This document shows, one piece after another, positions 44,597-53,149 of a stretch of DNA of 64,000 bases (its first letter is position 1; each line of letters begins with the position of its first letter). The DNA comes from Candidatus Accumulibacter affinis (lineage in GTDB: Bacteria; Pseudomonadota; Gammaproteobacteria; Burkholderiales; Rhodocyclaceae): positions 248,001 through 312,000 of the forward strand of contig JADJOT010000008.1 in the NCBI GenBank assembly GCA_016713625.1. Reading direction: 5' to 3'. Under the pieces are notes generated by a model. The model did no database searches, had not been told where the DNA came from, and saw only the letters and a list, made by a program, of their open reading frames with translations. Position numbers and translations under genes: made by a program.

Positions 44597-46093
44597 TCAG
44601 CTAGCCTCCTTGACTCCCGGCACCTTCCAGCTGCCATCCAGAATCGAAGGGGCTTCCTCTTTCGGCCAGTACAGACGCATCATCAGGACAAAGTCACCCT
44701 TGGGCGCCGGCAGCCAGTTCGACTCCTTGTCCTTGCCCGGCGATTCGTTCTGGATATAGAGGTCGACCGAACCGTCCGGGTTCGTCTTGAACTTGTTGCG
44801 CTGGCTCAGGTTGTAGCGGTTCAGCTTGTTGTCGACAAAGAAGTAGTCGGCGTCGTACATTGTCAGTGACCAGAAGCCGTTCACAGGCGGCAGTTGACCT
44901 TTTTCGAAGCGCAGGACGTACTTCTTTTCGCCGTTGTACTTGGCGGCAATGTCCGGCCCCGTGGAAGTCGGATACACGGCATCTTCCGGTCGGTTGGCGC
45001 CCAGACCGATTGCAGTGATCAGCGCACGCTGCACATAGTGGGTTCCGTACCGGCCCGTCTTCGTCGTGAACAGCCACCCATGTTCCAGCTTGAAGTCGCC
45101 GGCCACGATGCCCGCCTTCATCCAGTCCATGATTACTTCCTGGGCGGGCTTGGGCGCCCCGGCGATGCCCTTGGCCACGGCGGGGTCGAGCTTGGTCAGG
45201 TCGAAATCCTGCCCGGGAACGACACCGATCTTGGCCAGCTTGGCGACCATCGGCGCATCGTCAGCGGCCGCCGGATTGGTCTTGAGCAGTTCGGCAAAGA
45301 GCTTGAAGTACGCGGCAGCATCGAGCGCATTGATCTGCTCGCGCACGGCGGTCTTCATGTCGATGGCCGGGTCGACCGTTCCGGGCGCCGGGGTGTAGGG
45401 CTTGCCATAGGCGGACAAGGGCACGACCGAAATCTTGTCCTGCAAGGCGTGAACCGCCTTGTAGTCCGCGGGGGTACCGGTGCAGTAGATGCGCCCGAGA
45501 ATCCAGACTATTCCGGTTGGGGATTTGTATTCGGTCACACCGGGGGGCAGTTCACCAGACCATCCCGGCCCGGTGATGGCGTAGGTTTGCGCCTTCGTTC
45601 CCGTCGTCCGCTTGCCTGGCACCTGGAACACATTGGTCCAGCCATCAAGCATCGGGAAGAGGAAATAGCGATCCTTCATGTCCGGGAGACTGAGAATCCA
45701 CGGTTCCTTGGAAACGTCGACCCAGGTGGTCGTGTACAGCGTATCGGCGTTCGGTGCCGTGACATCGCGGTACGAGGCATCGGGATAGTTGCGCATGCGG
45801 ACGAATTGCCCCATCGGTGCGCGCGAGCCTAGCGGTGCCTCGACATTGGTCATGATGCGGCGCGTCATCTCCATGGTGACCAGCGGGTAAGCGTAGACGT
45901 AGCTCTCGATAGCGATCGCACGTGCCTCGGCTTCCTTCGCTGCCGCTTCTAGCGCCTTCACCTCGGCTTCAGCCTTCGCCTTGGCCTCCATGGCAGCCCG
46001 GTCGACCTGGGGTTCGGCCTGCTTGCCACAGGCAGCCAGCGTCAGCGAACACACAGCCGCCATGGCTACCAAAGGTAGTTTCTTTCCTTGCAT
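44597..46093 (-). CDS. DUF1254/DUF1214 lipoprotein
   Basis: The product is 498 aa from ATG 46093, preceded by GGAGAAAGGA. The N-terminus is a lipoprotein signal with lipobox (MAAVCSLTLAACGK), followed by an Ala/Glu/Lys helix (about 28-60). The DUF1254 domain (SYVYAYPLVTMEMTRRIMTN; TLYTTTWVDVSKEPWILSLP) and C-terminal DUF1214 domain (PPVNGFWSLTMYDADYFFVD; YIQNESPGKDKESNWLPAPK) are both complete. The family is widespread, secreted or membrane-attached, and of unknown role. It is divergent from an AraC/OruR-type regulator, its probable controller. A longer frame to 46291 lacks the signal peptide at its start. Confidence 0.88.
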   Translation of the reverse strand: MQGKKLPLVAMAAVCSLTLAACGKQAEPQVDRAAMEAKAKAEAEVKALEAAAKEAEARAIAIESYVYAYPLVTMEMTRRIMTNVEAPLGSRAPMGQFVRMRNYPDASYRDVTAPNADTLYTTTWVDVSKEPWILSLPDMKDRYFLFPMLDGWTNVFQVPGKRTTGTKAQTYAITGPGWSGELPPGVTEYKSPTGIVWILGRIYCTGTPADYKAVHALQDKISVVPLSAYGKPYTPAPGTVDPAIDMKTAVREQINALDAAAYFKLFAELLKTNPAAADDAPMVAKLAKIGVVPGQDFDLTKLDPAVAKGIAGAPKPAQEVIMDWMKAGIVAGDFKLEHGWLFTTKTGRYGTHYVQRALITAIGLGANRPEDAVYPTSTGPDIAAKYNGEKKYVLRFEKGQLPPVNGFWSLTMYDADYFFVDNKLNRYNLSQRNKFKTNPDGSVDLYIQNESPGKDKESNWLPAPKGDFVLMMRLYWPKEEAPSILDGSWKVPGVKEAS

Positions 46094-46322
46094 TCCTTTC
46101 TCCAATCCATTGCTTAGGCACTGCTTGAATTCACTCCCGGAAGGAGCATCCCTGAACAAGAAGCGTTCTTGCCGAGCCCTGGCAAACCGTTTGGCAAACC
46201 TCAGGGCCAGGGCTCGAAGCGCCATTAATATAGCGGATAACAATTCGCAATTGCATGACAGATTTTTCAATTTCCTGACATTTCGTGCCAAAATTCCTCA
46301 GGCACTTCAACCCGGAGCAGCC

Positions 46323-47375
46323 GTGGGAAACCCGACACCAAACAAGCGCGGCCGTCCGCCGATCAGCAACCACGTCATCCGGGTGGGCGGCGCCATTGCG
46401 CTACCGTCCTTGCTTCGTGCGCGTGGCATGGATGCGGACGCGCTGATCGCTGAAGTCGGTCTCCAGGCAGCGGCCTTTGACCATCCCGACAACGTCATCC
46501 CCTTCGCCAAGCTGGGGGAACTGGCGCATTTGGCCGCCGAACGTACCGGCCTTTCAGACCTTGGCTTGCGCGCCTGCATACCGACGGGCCTGGTCATGCT
46601 CGGCACCGTCAGCTACCTGGTGGCCAACTCCGCAACGGTCGGAGCCGGCTTGGCCTGTCTTCAGTCTTATCTGCACCTCCATGACGAGGGCGCTGCGCCT
46701 TATGTCCAACAGGAGGGCAGTCTCGCCATACTGGGTTACGAGGTGCTGGAACCTCATCTGCTGGGGGCAGAGCAAATCGTTTTTGGCGCCCTCGCCATTG
46801 CAGCCAATCTCCTGCGTGAAATTTGCGGTGCTGGCTTCACGCTGCGCGAAGTCAGTATTGCGTACCGGGCACCCCCGGATGCGTCGGCATTCGTTACGCA
46901 CTTCACCGCCCCGGTTCGCTTTGACGCGGATCGTAATGCCGTGGTCTTCGATGCCGCATTCCTTGAGCGTCCGATTGCCGGCGCGAACACCCTGCTTCGT
47001 GATTTTCTCGCGTCGCAACTTCGGGACAAGGGGCGAATCGAGGAAGGGGGCGTCGCCAGAGATCGAATTCAGCGGGTATTGCGAACACTGTTGGCCACGG
47101 GTTGCATCAGCCAGGACGAGGCGGCGCGCGCCTTCGGCATGAACCGGAGAACTTTCGCCCGGCGTTTGCAGCACAGCGGAACCACGTTCCGGGCGCTTCT
47201 TGATGCGGTTCGCTTCGATGCGGCACGGATCCTCCTTCGCGGTTCCGCCGTATCGCTGGAGGACGTAGCCAACCGGCTAGGCTACGCTGACGTTACAGCC
47301 TTTGCACGCGCCTTCCGGCGCTGGTCCGGGGAGTCTCCCGCGGTTTGGCGACGTAACCATGGGGCGGCTGTCTGA
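46323..47375 (+). CDS. AraC/OruR-type transcriptional regulator
   Basis: The product is 350 aa from GTG 46323 with GGAG seven bases upstream. The frame is open back to 45981, but there it overlaps the DUF1254 signal peptide region. The N-terminal OruR ligand domain is at about 20-210 (IALPSLLRARGMDADALIAE; GLSDLGLRACIPTGLVMLGT). The C-terminal AraC domain has two helix-turn-helices (LLATGCISQDEAARAFGMNR; VSLEDVANRLGYADVTAFAR, RAFRRWSGESPAVWR). It belongs to the same subfamily as the regulator at 38768. The 229-nt divergent region to the DUF1254 gene presumably carries its operator. Confidence 0.88.
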   Translation: MGNPTPNKRGRPPISNHVIRVGGAIALPSLLRARGMDADALIAEVGLQAAAFDHPDNVIPFAKLGELAHLAAERTGLSDLGLRACIPTGLVMLGTVSYLVANSATVGAGLACLQSYLHLHDEGAAPYVQQEGSLAILGYEVLEPHLLGAEQIVFGALAIAANLLREICGAGFTLREVSIAYRAPPDASAFVTHFTAPVRFDADRNAVVFDAAFLERPIAGANTLLRDFLASQLRDKGRIEEGGVARDRIQRVLRTLLATGCISQDEAARAFGMNRRTFARRLQHSGTTFRALLDAVRFDAARILLRGSAVSLEDVANRLGYADVTAFARAFRRWSGESPAVWRRNHGAAV

Positions 47376-47595
47376 TCGCGAGGCGGGTGGGTCATGCTTC
47401 CCATGCGACTTTTCTTGCCTCTCCTTCTGTGTCAAGTGTCGCCTTCCGGCAGGTTCCGGTGTAAGGCAGTTGGTCGGGTGGCTGCTTTCCGGAATCATCG
47501 AGTGACGGAAGTTGGCCGTTATGCAAAGTAGTGGATTGCAGCGCGCACCGACCGCCGGTGAGTAGCGGCAAGTGTGCACTGCGGGGTTTTCATAA

Positions 47596-48608
47596 TTACA
47601 AGGTCTTCAGGAAGTCGATCAGGGTGTCAGGAGCCCGGTAGCGCTGGATTTTGGCGTCCGGTTCGTGGAGTCTAGCAGCGCCTTTTCCTTCATGGCGAGA
47701 TCGGCCTCGACGTATTGGTGAGTCGTCACCGGACTCTCATGGCCGAACCAAAGCGCGATCACGCTGATGTCGACGCCGGCCTGCAACAGGTGCATCGCCG
47801 TGGTGTGGCGAATCACGTGTGGCGAGACACGGCGTTTTGCAAGGTCAGGGTAGGCACTGGTCGCGGTTTGCACCGCCAAGGCCAATCGGAGGGAAACGTT
47901 GGCGCGCGTCATCACTTGTCTGTTTCGGTTGGGTAGCAACGGTGACGCTGTCTCGATCTGAGGATTCTGCTTTCGCCAGGCTCGGATTGCCCTGACCGTC
48001 GAGCGCCACAGCGGAACGCTGCGCTGCTTGCGGCCCTTGCCGTGCAGATGTACGCAAGCTGCACGATCGTCCAGGACCACATCACCGACCTTGACCCCGA
48101 TGATCTCGGACACGCGCGCGCCCGTGTTGTAAAGCATCAGGAAGAGCACATGGTCACGCTGACCGATCCATGTTCCATCCGGCGCGTCGATCACGGCGAG
48201 CATCTCCTCGCGGGATAGATAGCCGAACATCGGCCGCTCGAAGCGCTTCACGGGTATGCCGAGCGCACGCTCGACGATCTGCAGCGAGGACACATCCCGA
48301 CGACCAGCAAACTTGAGGAATGACCGAAGCGCAGCCAGGCGCGCGTTACGACTACGCACGCAGTTGTGGCGCTGCTGTTCCAGATGGTTGAGGAATGCCG
48401 TGATCAGATCGGGCGTCATGTCCGCAAGCGCGATCGCGGTGGGCGATTTACCCAATCGGTGCTGAGCGAACTCCAGGAAGAGCACAAAGGCATCGCGGTA
48501 GGCTGCGATGGTCTGCGGACTGAGCGCCCGCTGTTGGGTAAGGTACTCGGCGAAGTAGGCCTGCACGAGCGTGGCGAATGACGGCGGCGTCTTGGCGGGC
48601 TTACTCAT
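47596..48608 (-). pseudogene. Third tyrosine recombinase of the RIT element, C-terminal frameshift
   Basis: From ATG 48608 the frame is intact through all catalytic residues: Arg in NTGARVSEII, Lys in GKGRKQRSVPLW, H-x-x-R in SPHVIRHTTAMHL, His in WFGHESPVTT and Tyr in HQYVEADLAM. It then ends at 47619 with an atypical tail. In the next frame the expected ending (DAKIQRYRAPDTLIDFLKTL) runs to a stop at 47596. Total length 1013 nt is not a multiple of 3, consistent with one indel near 47670. Only about 20 terminal residues are altered, so residual activity cannot be excluded. Confidence 0.8.
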
Positions 48609-49283
48609 CGTCGGCTCCCGCGAGATCGACGAAGCGCTCGAACTTGCCACCGGCCAGTGCCATCAGTTCGGGAACCGCCGAAAGATACCAGTACGTATGG
48701 GAGATCTTGGTGTGACCCAGGTAGGTCGACAGGGCCAGTATCATTTGGTCGATGTCGGTGCCTTCGCGATACCAGCGCATCAAGCGTCTGACGGCAAGTT
48801 TGAGGTCGACGTCGGCATCGCGTAGGTGAGGGGCTTCGGAAACGCGCAACCCGGTCGAAGCCATCAGACCAAACAAGGTTTCAAAGGTCGCCGGACGGAA
48901 GCTGCCGCATGGCCCGAGTTTGCGGGTGGCTGCCAACAGATCGACGATCTCCTGCTCGCGGTAGATGTGGGGCGCCACGCGGCCAGGTTCAGGCCCGAAG
49001 ATCGATGCCTCGGGCATCTCGGTTTGCGGCTCGAACTGTTGCAGGTAGCGGATGAAACGGCGCAGCGTTGCCATCCGGCGGTACCAGGTTTCGGGTGTGC
49101 CGAGCCCTCCTTTCCCCAGTCGGCCATCAGTTCAACGGTCAAGGGTCCGTGGTGATGCCGATCGGCGACAAACTTCGCGAAGTCGGCCAGGAGGGTGTCC
49201 AGCGAGTGGAGCTCGAAACCAAGCCGATGGCGCTCGGCCAGATAGTCCTCAACTCTCGTCTGTAGGCGGATTTGCGCGTTCAT
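48601..49283 (-). pseudogene. Second tyrosine recombinase of the RIT element, frameshifted and internally deleted
   Basis: ATG 49283 (MNAQIRLQTRVEDYLAERHR) overlaps the first recombinase stop by ATGA. A frameshift near 49085-49105 moves the reading from KPGTAGW... to the frame of MATLRRFIRYLQQFEPQTEM. Then DADVDLKL joins directly to AVRRLMRWYREGTDIDQ, skipping roughly 100 residues that should hold the catalytic Lys and H-x-x-R. The tail (LSTYLGHTKISHTYWYLSAV) is intact. Certainly inactive. Confidence 0.82.
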
Positions 49284-50240
49284 GATTCGCTCCCGGGCCA
49301 TGGCAGCGGCACCGTCGAGAGCATCGGCGTGTCGAGCTTGGCATAGATGAGCGTCGTGTTCAGAGAACGGTGGCGCAGAAGATCGGCGACCTCCTTGAGG
49401 GAACTTCCGTGCTCCACGAGACGGCACGCCAAGGTGTGGCGCAGTGCATGCGATCCAGAATGCGGCAGGCCACTGCGTCGATAGGCGCGCGAGATCACTT
49501 TCTGGATTGCACACGATGTGATGGGTCGATCACGCGTCCCGACTCGACGAACGAAGATGGCAGGATTGGAAATCGGCGGACGCTCGTGCTGTAGATAGTC
49601 CGCCAGAGCCTCCCCGGTCTCAATCGGTAAGGGCAGAATATCCTGCCGAAATGACTTCGTACACCTCCGCGTCAACGTACCGGTGTGCCAGTCAACATCA
49701 CTGATCGTCAGGCGGGCAATTTCTCCGGTCCGCAAGCCCAGGTCGAGGGCACCACGCGCAATGGCATAACCGCGTTTCGGCCACCGCCGGGCGAGCCTGA
49801 AGGAATTCAGGAACTGTTCAATCTCTTCCGCCGTCAGTGCGTGTGGTAAGGTCGCCAGCCGCCAATGTGCCGGCGACAGAATGACAGCAAGCAGTCACTG
49901 CATTGACTGAGTCCCCACAAGCGCTTCGATAGCGAAGATAACTGCGCAGCCCCGAGGCCAAAGTGGCCGCATTGGAGGGCGTTCGGCGAGCATCCAGTTG
50001 ATCTGCACGGAACTGTCGGACGTCGGCCGGACTCAGTCGTGCGACATCAATGACGCCGCTTCCAAATTTCTGACGCAGTAGCCGGCCCGCAATACGCAAG
50101 TCGTGTCGTCGGCTACCCGGTGACAGTCCACGCTGGTCGCGAAGGTAGGCGTCGTAGCGCCGAAGCTCTTCTTCGATGTGATCGGCAGATGCCGCGTCGT
50201 CGCATTCGATCGACGCGGGCCGGGGTGTCTTGGCATTCAT
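49280..50240 (-). pseudogene. First tyrosine recombinase of the RIT element, single frameshift
   Basis: ATG 50240 opens the N-terminal SAM-like core-binding domain (HIEEELRRYDAYLRDQRGLS; LSPADVRQFRADQLDARRTP). Near 49905 the frame must shift by one base to continue as LLAVILSPAHWRLATLPHAL and the catalytic domain, with Arg in GLRTGEIARLT, H-x-x-R in SGSHALRHTLACRL, His in LLRHRSLNTT and Tyr in LIYAKLD. The 961-nt length (3n+1) agrees with a single indel. All catalytic residues survive downstream of the shift. Confidence 0.82.
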
Positions 50241-50652
50241 GGCAGTCTCCTGAAGTGGAGCTACCACTTCAGGTGATTGGAGAAATTATGTCTACCTCGC
50301 CGCCAAGCTACTGCCGGTCGTCTCGCTTCCTGCCTACCCCTGAACGTTCCTCACGACAGCGACTTTCCATAATTGCTGACTTTGCATAACGACCCTCAAC
50401 AAACATTCATCGTTTCTGTGGTCCTGTGGCGGGCTTCTGAGTGGAACTGTTGCTGCGCAGTTCCGTTTGACCAGTCTGCGCGTCGCCGATTGATCAGGGC
50501 CAATCATCTCCAGATCCACACGGACTGGCAGTTTAGGTAATCAAAGGTGACATGAATTTGACAGATGAGCCGTATGTTGTTTAACTCTGTCTCGGCGATA
50601 CGCAGCGCTTGGCAGTTTCGCTCTCACCACCCCGTTCCTCCAGGAGATCAAT
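50241..50652. other. Right end of the RIT element, 83-bp repeat and DUF2092 upstream region
   Basis: These 412 nt contain the RIT right terminal repeat and its tandem subsites (50361-50391), the left copy of the 83-bp inverted repeat (50467-50549), and the AGGAG ribosome site of the DUF2092 gene. No gene is supported. Confidence 0.65.
50467..50549. repeat. 83-bp inverted repeat, left copy
   Basis: Reverse complement of 52970-53052 with 81 of 83 positions identical (two C/T differences near the inner end). It begins TTGACCAGTCTGCGCGTCGC and ends AATCAAAGGTG. The two copies point inward around a 2.4-kb segment with three small exported-protein genes. Confidence 0.92.
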
Positions 50653-51432
50653 ATGGCAAGAAAAATACTGGTGCTCAGCGTGCTGGCAATGTCGCTTGCG
50701 GCGCCCGGCCTCTACGCACAGACTGCACCCGCTGCACCGGCGGGCACTGCCCAGCAGGTAGCGAATGCCGTCGATCCGGCATCGATCCAGGCACTCAAGG
50801 ACATGGGCGCCCATCTGCAGACGCTCAAGCGCTTTCGGGTATCGACCGAACTGACCGGCGAGCGGGTTCTCGCCGACGGCCAGAAGCTGCAGCACTCGGC
50901 GACGGCGAACACCGAGGCCGTGCGTCCGAACATGCTGCGTACCCGCATGTTCAGCGCCCGCGCCGAACGCGAGATTTTCTACGACGGCAAGCTGGCGACC
51001 ATCTTCATCCCGGCACAAAAGGCCTACTCGACCGTCGAATTCACCGGCAACCTCGGCGAACTGGTCAACAAGCTGGAAGAAAAATACGGCGTCGAGATTC
51101 CCATGGCCGACATGTTCCTTTGGGGCACCCCGGCGGCGCCGCTCGACAAGATCGAATCGGCAATGAATGCCGGCCAGGACTTCGTCGACAATGACCTCTG
51201 TGACCATTACGCCTTCCGCCAGGGCAGTGTCGATTGGCAGATCTGGATCACTACCGGCAGCAAGCCGCTGCCGCGCAAGCTGGTGATCACCAATCGTGCT
51301 GACGAAGCGCGTCCGCAGTCGGTCCAGTATTTCGACTGGAGCCTCAAGCCGGCATTCAACGACAGCATCTTCAAATTCACCCCGCCCAAGGGCGCGACCG
51401 CGGTCGAACTTCATTCGCTGGACAATAAGTAA
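50653..51432 (+). CDS. DUF2092 exported protein
   Basis: A 259-aa protein with signal peptide MARKILVLSVLAMSLAAPGLYAQ. The DUF2092 pattern follows: LKDMGAHLQTLKRFRVSTEL, LRTRMFSARAEREIFYDGKL, PMADMFLWGTP, CDHYAFRQGSVDWQIWITTG and NDSIFKFTPPKGATAVEL. The overall design, a half-open beta-barrel-like periplasmic protein reminiscent of LolA/LolB-type lipoprotein carriers, is inference. Ribosome site CAGGAGATCAAT. The gene is followed 12 nt later by a Gly/Asn-rich exported protein, a pairing that looks like an operon ending at the terminator at 52038. Confidence 0.85.
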   Translation: MARKILVLSVLAMSLAAPGLYAQTAPAAPAGTAQQVANAVDPASIQALKDMGAHLQTLKRFRVSTELTGERVLADGQKLQHSATANTEAVRPNMLRTRMFSARAEREIFYDGKLATIFIPAQKAYSTVEFTGNLGELVNKLEEKYGVEIPMADMFLWGTPAAPLDKIESAMNAGQDFVDNDLCDHYAFRQGSVDWQIWITTGSKPLPRKLVITNRADEARPQSVQYFDWSLKPAFNDSIFKFTPPKGATAVELHSLDNK

Positions 51433-51444
51433 AGGAGCGCCAAA

Positions 51445-52023
51445 ATGAAAAAATCATTCACCAAGTTGTTCCTGGCACCCCTGACGGTTCTCGTTCTGGC
51501 CAGCTTCGCGCTGGCCCCGGTCGCTGAGGCGCGAGATGGTGGCGGTCGCGGTGGCGGTGCTCGTGCGAGCGCTGGCGGCGGCGGTGGCGGTGGTGGCGGT
51601 GGTGGCGCCCGCGCGAGCGGCGGGGGTGGCGGCAGGGAGGTCAATAACTCGAATCGCGACGTGCGGGCCAACGATACCCGCAGCACCAGCGTGAACAACG
51701 TCAACAACCGGAACACCAACGTCAACGCCAACAAGAACGTCAACGTCAATGCCAACAGGAATGTCAATGTCAGTGGCAACAACAACTACCACGGCGGCGG
51801 CTGCTGTAACAACGGCTGGGACAACGACTACCACCCGGTCGCGACTGCAGCGGCGGTCACGGCAGCGGTTGTCGTCACCTCCGCCGTTGTCGGCTCGATG
51901 GTGCGGACCGTTCCCGCCGGCTGCGTTCCGGTGAACTACGGCGGCATGGTCTACCAGCAGTGCGGCAGCACCTGGTACCAGCCGCAGGGTTCGCAGTACG
52001 TGGTGATCAACCCGCCTTATTGA
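51445..52023 (+). CDS. Gly-rich / Asn-rich exported protein of unknown function
   Basis: A 192-aa protein with signal peptide (MKKSFTKLFLAPLTVLVLAS...VAEA). After it comes a poly-Gly/Ala/Arg block (about 30-67), then an Asn/Val/Thr low-complexity stretch built on NVN/NTN steps (about 75-112), a Cys pair (GGGCCNNGWDNDY), a hydrophobic helix (ATAAAVTAAVVVTSAVVGSM) and a C-terminal module VPVNYGGMVYQQCGSTWYQP ending VINPPY. The C-terminal pattern resembles small periplasmic proteins often encoded next to DUF2092 genes. The repeats may form a cell-envelope linker. Ribosome site AAAGGAGCGCC. Confidence 0.8.
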   Translation: MKKSFTKLFLAPLTVLVLASFALAPVAEARDGGGRGGGARASAGGGGGGGGGGGARASGGGGGREVNNSNRDVRANDTRSTSVNNVNNRNTNVNANKNVNVNANRNVNVSGNNNYHGGGCCNNGWDNDYHPVATAAAVTAAVVVTSAVVGSMVRTVPAGCVPVNYGGMVYQQCGSTWYQPQGSQYVVINPPY

Positions 52024-52594
52024 TGTATTGCCGAAGAGGGCCGCGAAGTTTGCGGTCCTTTTTTCGTTCAGTCGCTATTCCGCATGGCAATCGCTGAACT
52101 GCCTTTCGCGGCGTGGCCCGGAGTCCAATCATGAGCACCTGCGAAATCTCGACTGAGTTGACCACGTGATCGCATAACATCTGACCACGAAATGTCATCA
52201 TCTTGACTTGATGGTATCAGACAGCAGTTGGCCATCAGCCGCCGGTGGCAGCCCTCCACGAACCCGCCATCCAGACGGCTACTCCGCTCTGGTAGCTGCA
52301 GTTCGCCAACCCAGCACCTTCGTCACGTGATCCGCCGAGGCCACCAGTGGGCATGTGGATCGATTGGGTCCGCACTGCATCAGTTAGCTGCCTCTCGGCA
52401 GTGACTTGTTCTGAACGGCAGCTTCCACATGGGAATTTGTTCTCCTCAGCGGTCATTCGTGCCACAATGGACTTCTGGTAAGGAATGATCTCTCTTATCG
52501 GAAATGACCTCTAGGGTTTGGCACTCTAAGAGCATACGAAAGCGGCTTGGCGATAGCTGACCGCCATCCTGACCAAGCAAAAAGGAGCGTAAAA
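52024..52594. other. Gene-free region after the DUF2092 operon
   Basis: These 571 nt begin with a rho-independent terminator (52038-52064). The remainder has no supported gene; open frames are short and unlike known proteins. AAAAAGGAGCG before 52595 is the ribosome site of the next small gene. Confidence 0.6.
52038..52064 (+). terminator. Rho-independent terminator of the DUF2092 operon
   Basis: The stem GGGCCGC (52038-52044) pairs with GCGGTCC (52052-52058), with one G:U pair, around the loop GAAGTTT. TTTTTTC follows. It is 15 nt after the stop codon at 52023. Confidence 0.85.
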
Positions 52595-52867
52595 ATGAGC
52601 GAATCAAGAATCGGATTTTGGCGCCGCACCGGTGGCAGGTTGGTCGCAGCCGGACTCGTGGCGCTATCGGGCGCCGCCCTAGCCGCCACTGAGCAGTCAG
52701 AGCAACGCCAACAAGGCCGGGACGTAAACCAGGCAGCCAAACAAGATGCGCGCTCAGGCAAAGTCGATTGCCGGGCCGAAAACAACAAGAGCAATGCCGA
52801 GTGCCGGCAGGACAAGCGCGACACGAAGCAGGACGGCCGCCAGGAAAAGCGGGACGTCAAGTACTGA
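52595..52867 (+). CDS. Small exported charged protein, unknown function
   Basis: The product is 90 aa from ATG 52595 with ribosome site AAGGAGCGTAAAA. A signal peptide (TGGRLVAAGLVALSGAALAA) precedes a strongly hydrophilic mature part rich in Gln, Arg, Lys and Asp (ARSGKVDCRAENNKSNAECR; QDKRDTKQDGRQEKRDVKY) with two cysteines that may form a disulfide. Unfolded, highly charged periplasmic proteins of this type are common and unnamed. It lies inside the segment bounded by the 83-bp inverted repeats. Confidence 0.7.
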   Translation: MSESRIGFWRRTGGRLVAAGLVALSGAALAATEQSEQRQQGRDVNQAAKQDARSGKVDCRAENNKSNAECRQDKRDTKQDGRQEKRDVKY

Positions 52868-52921
52868 TCGAGTGCCAGCAGAAGCGTGCCCGCCAGCAGC
52901 GGAGCACGCATTGGCCACTCA

Positions 52922-53072
52922 GTGTTGCCGCGCGGGTCAGATTGACCATCGTGAGTGATTTGCGCTGACCACCTTTGATTGCCTAAGCTGCCAGTCCGTG
53001 TGGATCTGGAGATGATTGGCCCTGATCAATCGGCGACGCGCAGACTGGTCAATCTGACCCGTGCAGCAACAG
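52922..53072. repeat. Palindromic element containing the right copy of the 83-bp repeat
   Basis: The outer arms TGTTGCCGCGCGGGTCAGATTGACC (about 52923-52947) and GGTCAATCTGACCCGTGCAGCAACA (about 53047-53071) are reverse complements with two mismatches. The 83-bp repeat shared with 50467 occupies 52970-53052, overlapping the right arm. The layout is that of a miniature inverted-repeat element about 150 bp long. The copy at 50.4 kb keeps one arm in weaker form (TGTTGCTGCGCAGTTCCGTT at 50450). Confidence 0.8.
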
Positions 53073-53149
53073 TCAGACTGCCGGTGACCAAAGCCCTGAT
53101 TGCTTGCAGCTGATGGTGACGCGGCTTTACATTTTCGCTCTGAATGGTG

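Larger units (their letters stand above)
47517..50391. mobile_element. Degenerate recombinase-in-trio (RIT) element
   Basis: Three consecutive, overlapping tyrosine-recombinase genes on the minus strand are bounded by an exact inverted repeat: CGTTATGCAAAGT (47517-47529) and ACTTTGCATAACG (50379-50391), with extra partial matches outside. At the right end GACTTTCCATAA (50361) and GACTTTGCATAA (50378) form a direct pair, resembling recombinase-binding arms. The gene overlaps (ATGA between first and second, 8 nt between second and third) are the RIT hallmark. Each gene carries at least one frameshift, so the copy is probably immobile. Confidence 0.8.

Noticed and set aside
47302..47505. 67-aa open frame between the AraC gene and the RIT element
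   Set aside because: It overlaps the regulator's 3' end in another frame and has no supporting features.
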